A stretch of 49,283 nt of DNA from Mesorhizobium tamadayense. Lineage in GTDB: Bacteria > Pseudomonadota > Alphaproteobacteria > Rhizobiales > Rhizobiaceae. The DNA lies in the NCBI RefSeq assembly GCF_003863365.1, contig NZ_RQXT01000053.1, forward strand, positions 1 to 49,283, given 5' to 3'. How positions within the stretch are numbered: the first letter of the stretch is position 1; every line of letters starts with the position of its first letter. Under the pieces are notes generated by a model. That model was not told the origin of the DNA. It made no database searches and worked only from the letters and a program-made list of their open reading frames with translations. Positions 48,246 through 49,283 of the stretch are shown here, piece by piece. A program made the position numbers and the translations under genes.

Positions 48246-49283
48246 TTGTCATCATCAGCCGGCAAGCTGGCAAAGTCGACAGCTGGCAAAGTCGACCGCC
48301 CTCACGCGGGGGAGCTTGTTCACTTGTTCAAAGGACGCCTTGGTGAGGAGGGCAAAGCGCGGCTGCCTCGGGCGAGCGACATGCCTGTCGGATAGCCGCT
48401 CGACGTCGACGGTCTTTTTGCCTTTGAAGATGCGCAGGACGAGCGGGGCTCTCGCGATGCCGCCGAGGCGGATTCAGCGCAGTCTGAAATCATGATGGTT
48501 GGATGGATTGGGAGCGCGCGTACCGGCCGTCGTTTCCGTTGGCGCTGCCAGTCGTGCCGGCCAAGCGGTCGCTCAATCGTCGCCGGCGAGGCCGTCGAAC
48601 GCCTCCATCAGCGCATCGACGTCGCCTAGCCGAGCGCCTGTGCTGTCTCAGCGATCTGGGCTTCGTTTCCCTTGCGGGCCGCGGTGGCGAGTTCCGAACC
48701 CTGATTTCAGGATCGCATTGGACCTATCAATTGCCCATTGCGCAAAATCGTTACGGCTGTCGATGATCCTGCTTTCCATCGATGCGCGCTCCTGCGTTTA
48801 CGATTTGTTGGCCAACTCGGGCTAGGGGTCAGGGCGCGCGATCGGTATTGCGTTCGCGCCAAAACACTCCTCGAGGCTTGCAGCGTCAAGCTCTGGGCAA
48901 GCCGTTTCGCCTCGCGCAGCCCGCGAATATCGGCCGATATTGAGACTGATCATGCCGGGGCTCTTGACGGAAAAGCACTCGTTGTTCGATTCAAACGGGA
49001 AGGGGAGGGTATCCACACCAATTCGGATAATCTCTTCCACGGACGGTCTCCCTCGATTGAGCTATCAACGAACTCATTCTGGCACATTGCGATGCCGTTG
49101 GGAGCCGTCCACCCCAACATGGCACGGACGATCTCGATGACGTCCGGTAGATCGTCGTCCTAGCCGGGCACCCTTGGACCGGTCGGCGGCCGTCATGATC
49201 GAAGCCTCCCGCCGAGACGAAGCGCGGCCTCGAAAGAGGCCAACGGCAGGAATAGCGACAAAGGCCGATCCTCCAGACCGAGC
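48246..49283. other. Last kilobase, no identifiable gene
   Basis: Contains a short direct repeat (AGCTGGCAAAGTCGA twice at about 48265-48296). Minus-strand frames such as 48822-49040 (EEIIRIGVDTLPFPFESNNE) and short pieces like SRIIDSRNDFAQWAID have protein-like composition but are broken and match no family I know. Probably decayed accessory DNA continuing beyond the window. Confidence 0.35.

Noticed and set aside
1..49283. CRISPR arrays, rRNA or tRNA genes, nod boxes
   Set aside because: I looked for regularly spaced repeats, the conserved tRNA GGTTCGA-type arm with an acceptor stem, and the nod-box pattern and found none convincing by eye. A tRNAscan or motif scan could still find a missed case.

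Overview
The window reads as part of a symbiosis island or symbiotic plasmid of a rhizobium, most likely Mesorhizobium or a close relative. It is GC-rich and heavily loaded with insertion sequences and decayed genes. It carries a rhizobial type III secretion operon in the order nopC-nopA-sctD-sctV-y4yS, preceded by a TtsI-type tts box. It also carries effector genes of the NopP family and a probable NifA/sigma-54 controlled peptidase operon. No tool was run; all family names are from reading the sequence and from memory.

Layout. 1-3.6 kb: end of a group II intron, a frameshifted ISNCY-type transposase and an IS110 element. 3.8-8.9 kb: succinate-semialdehyde dehydrogenase, then two M16 zinc-peptidase-like genes (compare y4wB/y4wA of the NGR234 symbiotic plasmid) with a -24/-12 promoter and a TGT-N10-ACA site upstream. 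9.8-15.5 kb: cold-shock protein, Ros/MucR regulator, di-haem cytochrome c peroxidase, a graveyard of gene fragments (IS3 transposase, APH(6)-like kinase, tyrosine recombinase), a RES/Xre toxin-antitoxin pair and an RpiR regulator. 15.9-23.1 kb: a methyl-cycle block on the minus strand, with ArsR regulator, glyA, metK, adenosine kinase, and metE under a cobalamin riboswitch.

23.9-31.3 kb: effector region. A nopP remnant keeps its tts box and lies directly upstream of a large XopP/RipH-like effector gene. Then come the decayed end of a DNA methylase/helicase gene, an intact nopP with its own tts-like box, and a frameshifted IS1380 element flanked by CTAG. 31.5-35.7 kb: two overlapping small genes, an AAA ATPase with a C-terminal nuclease-like domain, an IS1595 element and a DUF982 gene. 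36.1-40.7 kb: the T3SS operon. 40.8-43.0 kb: IS1595 debris and a second intact nopP with a tts box.

43.2-49.3 kb: a 1.6-kb element with 26-bp terminal inverted repeats and a TA duplication sits inside a group II intron reverse-transcriptase remnant and carries a broken serine recombinase. Next are three toxin-antitoxin loci (DUF1778/GNAT, RelE-like/NadS-like, ParE/ParD-like). Only the first looks fully intact. The last kilobase holds nothing I can identify.

How the parts fit: TtsI probably switches on the nopC operon and the effectors together. NifA probably switches on the M16 pair in nitrogen-fixing cells. The glyA-metK-adoK-metE block would supply methionine and S-adenosylmethionine, with metE shut down when cobalamin is available.
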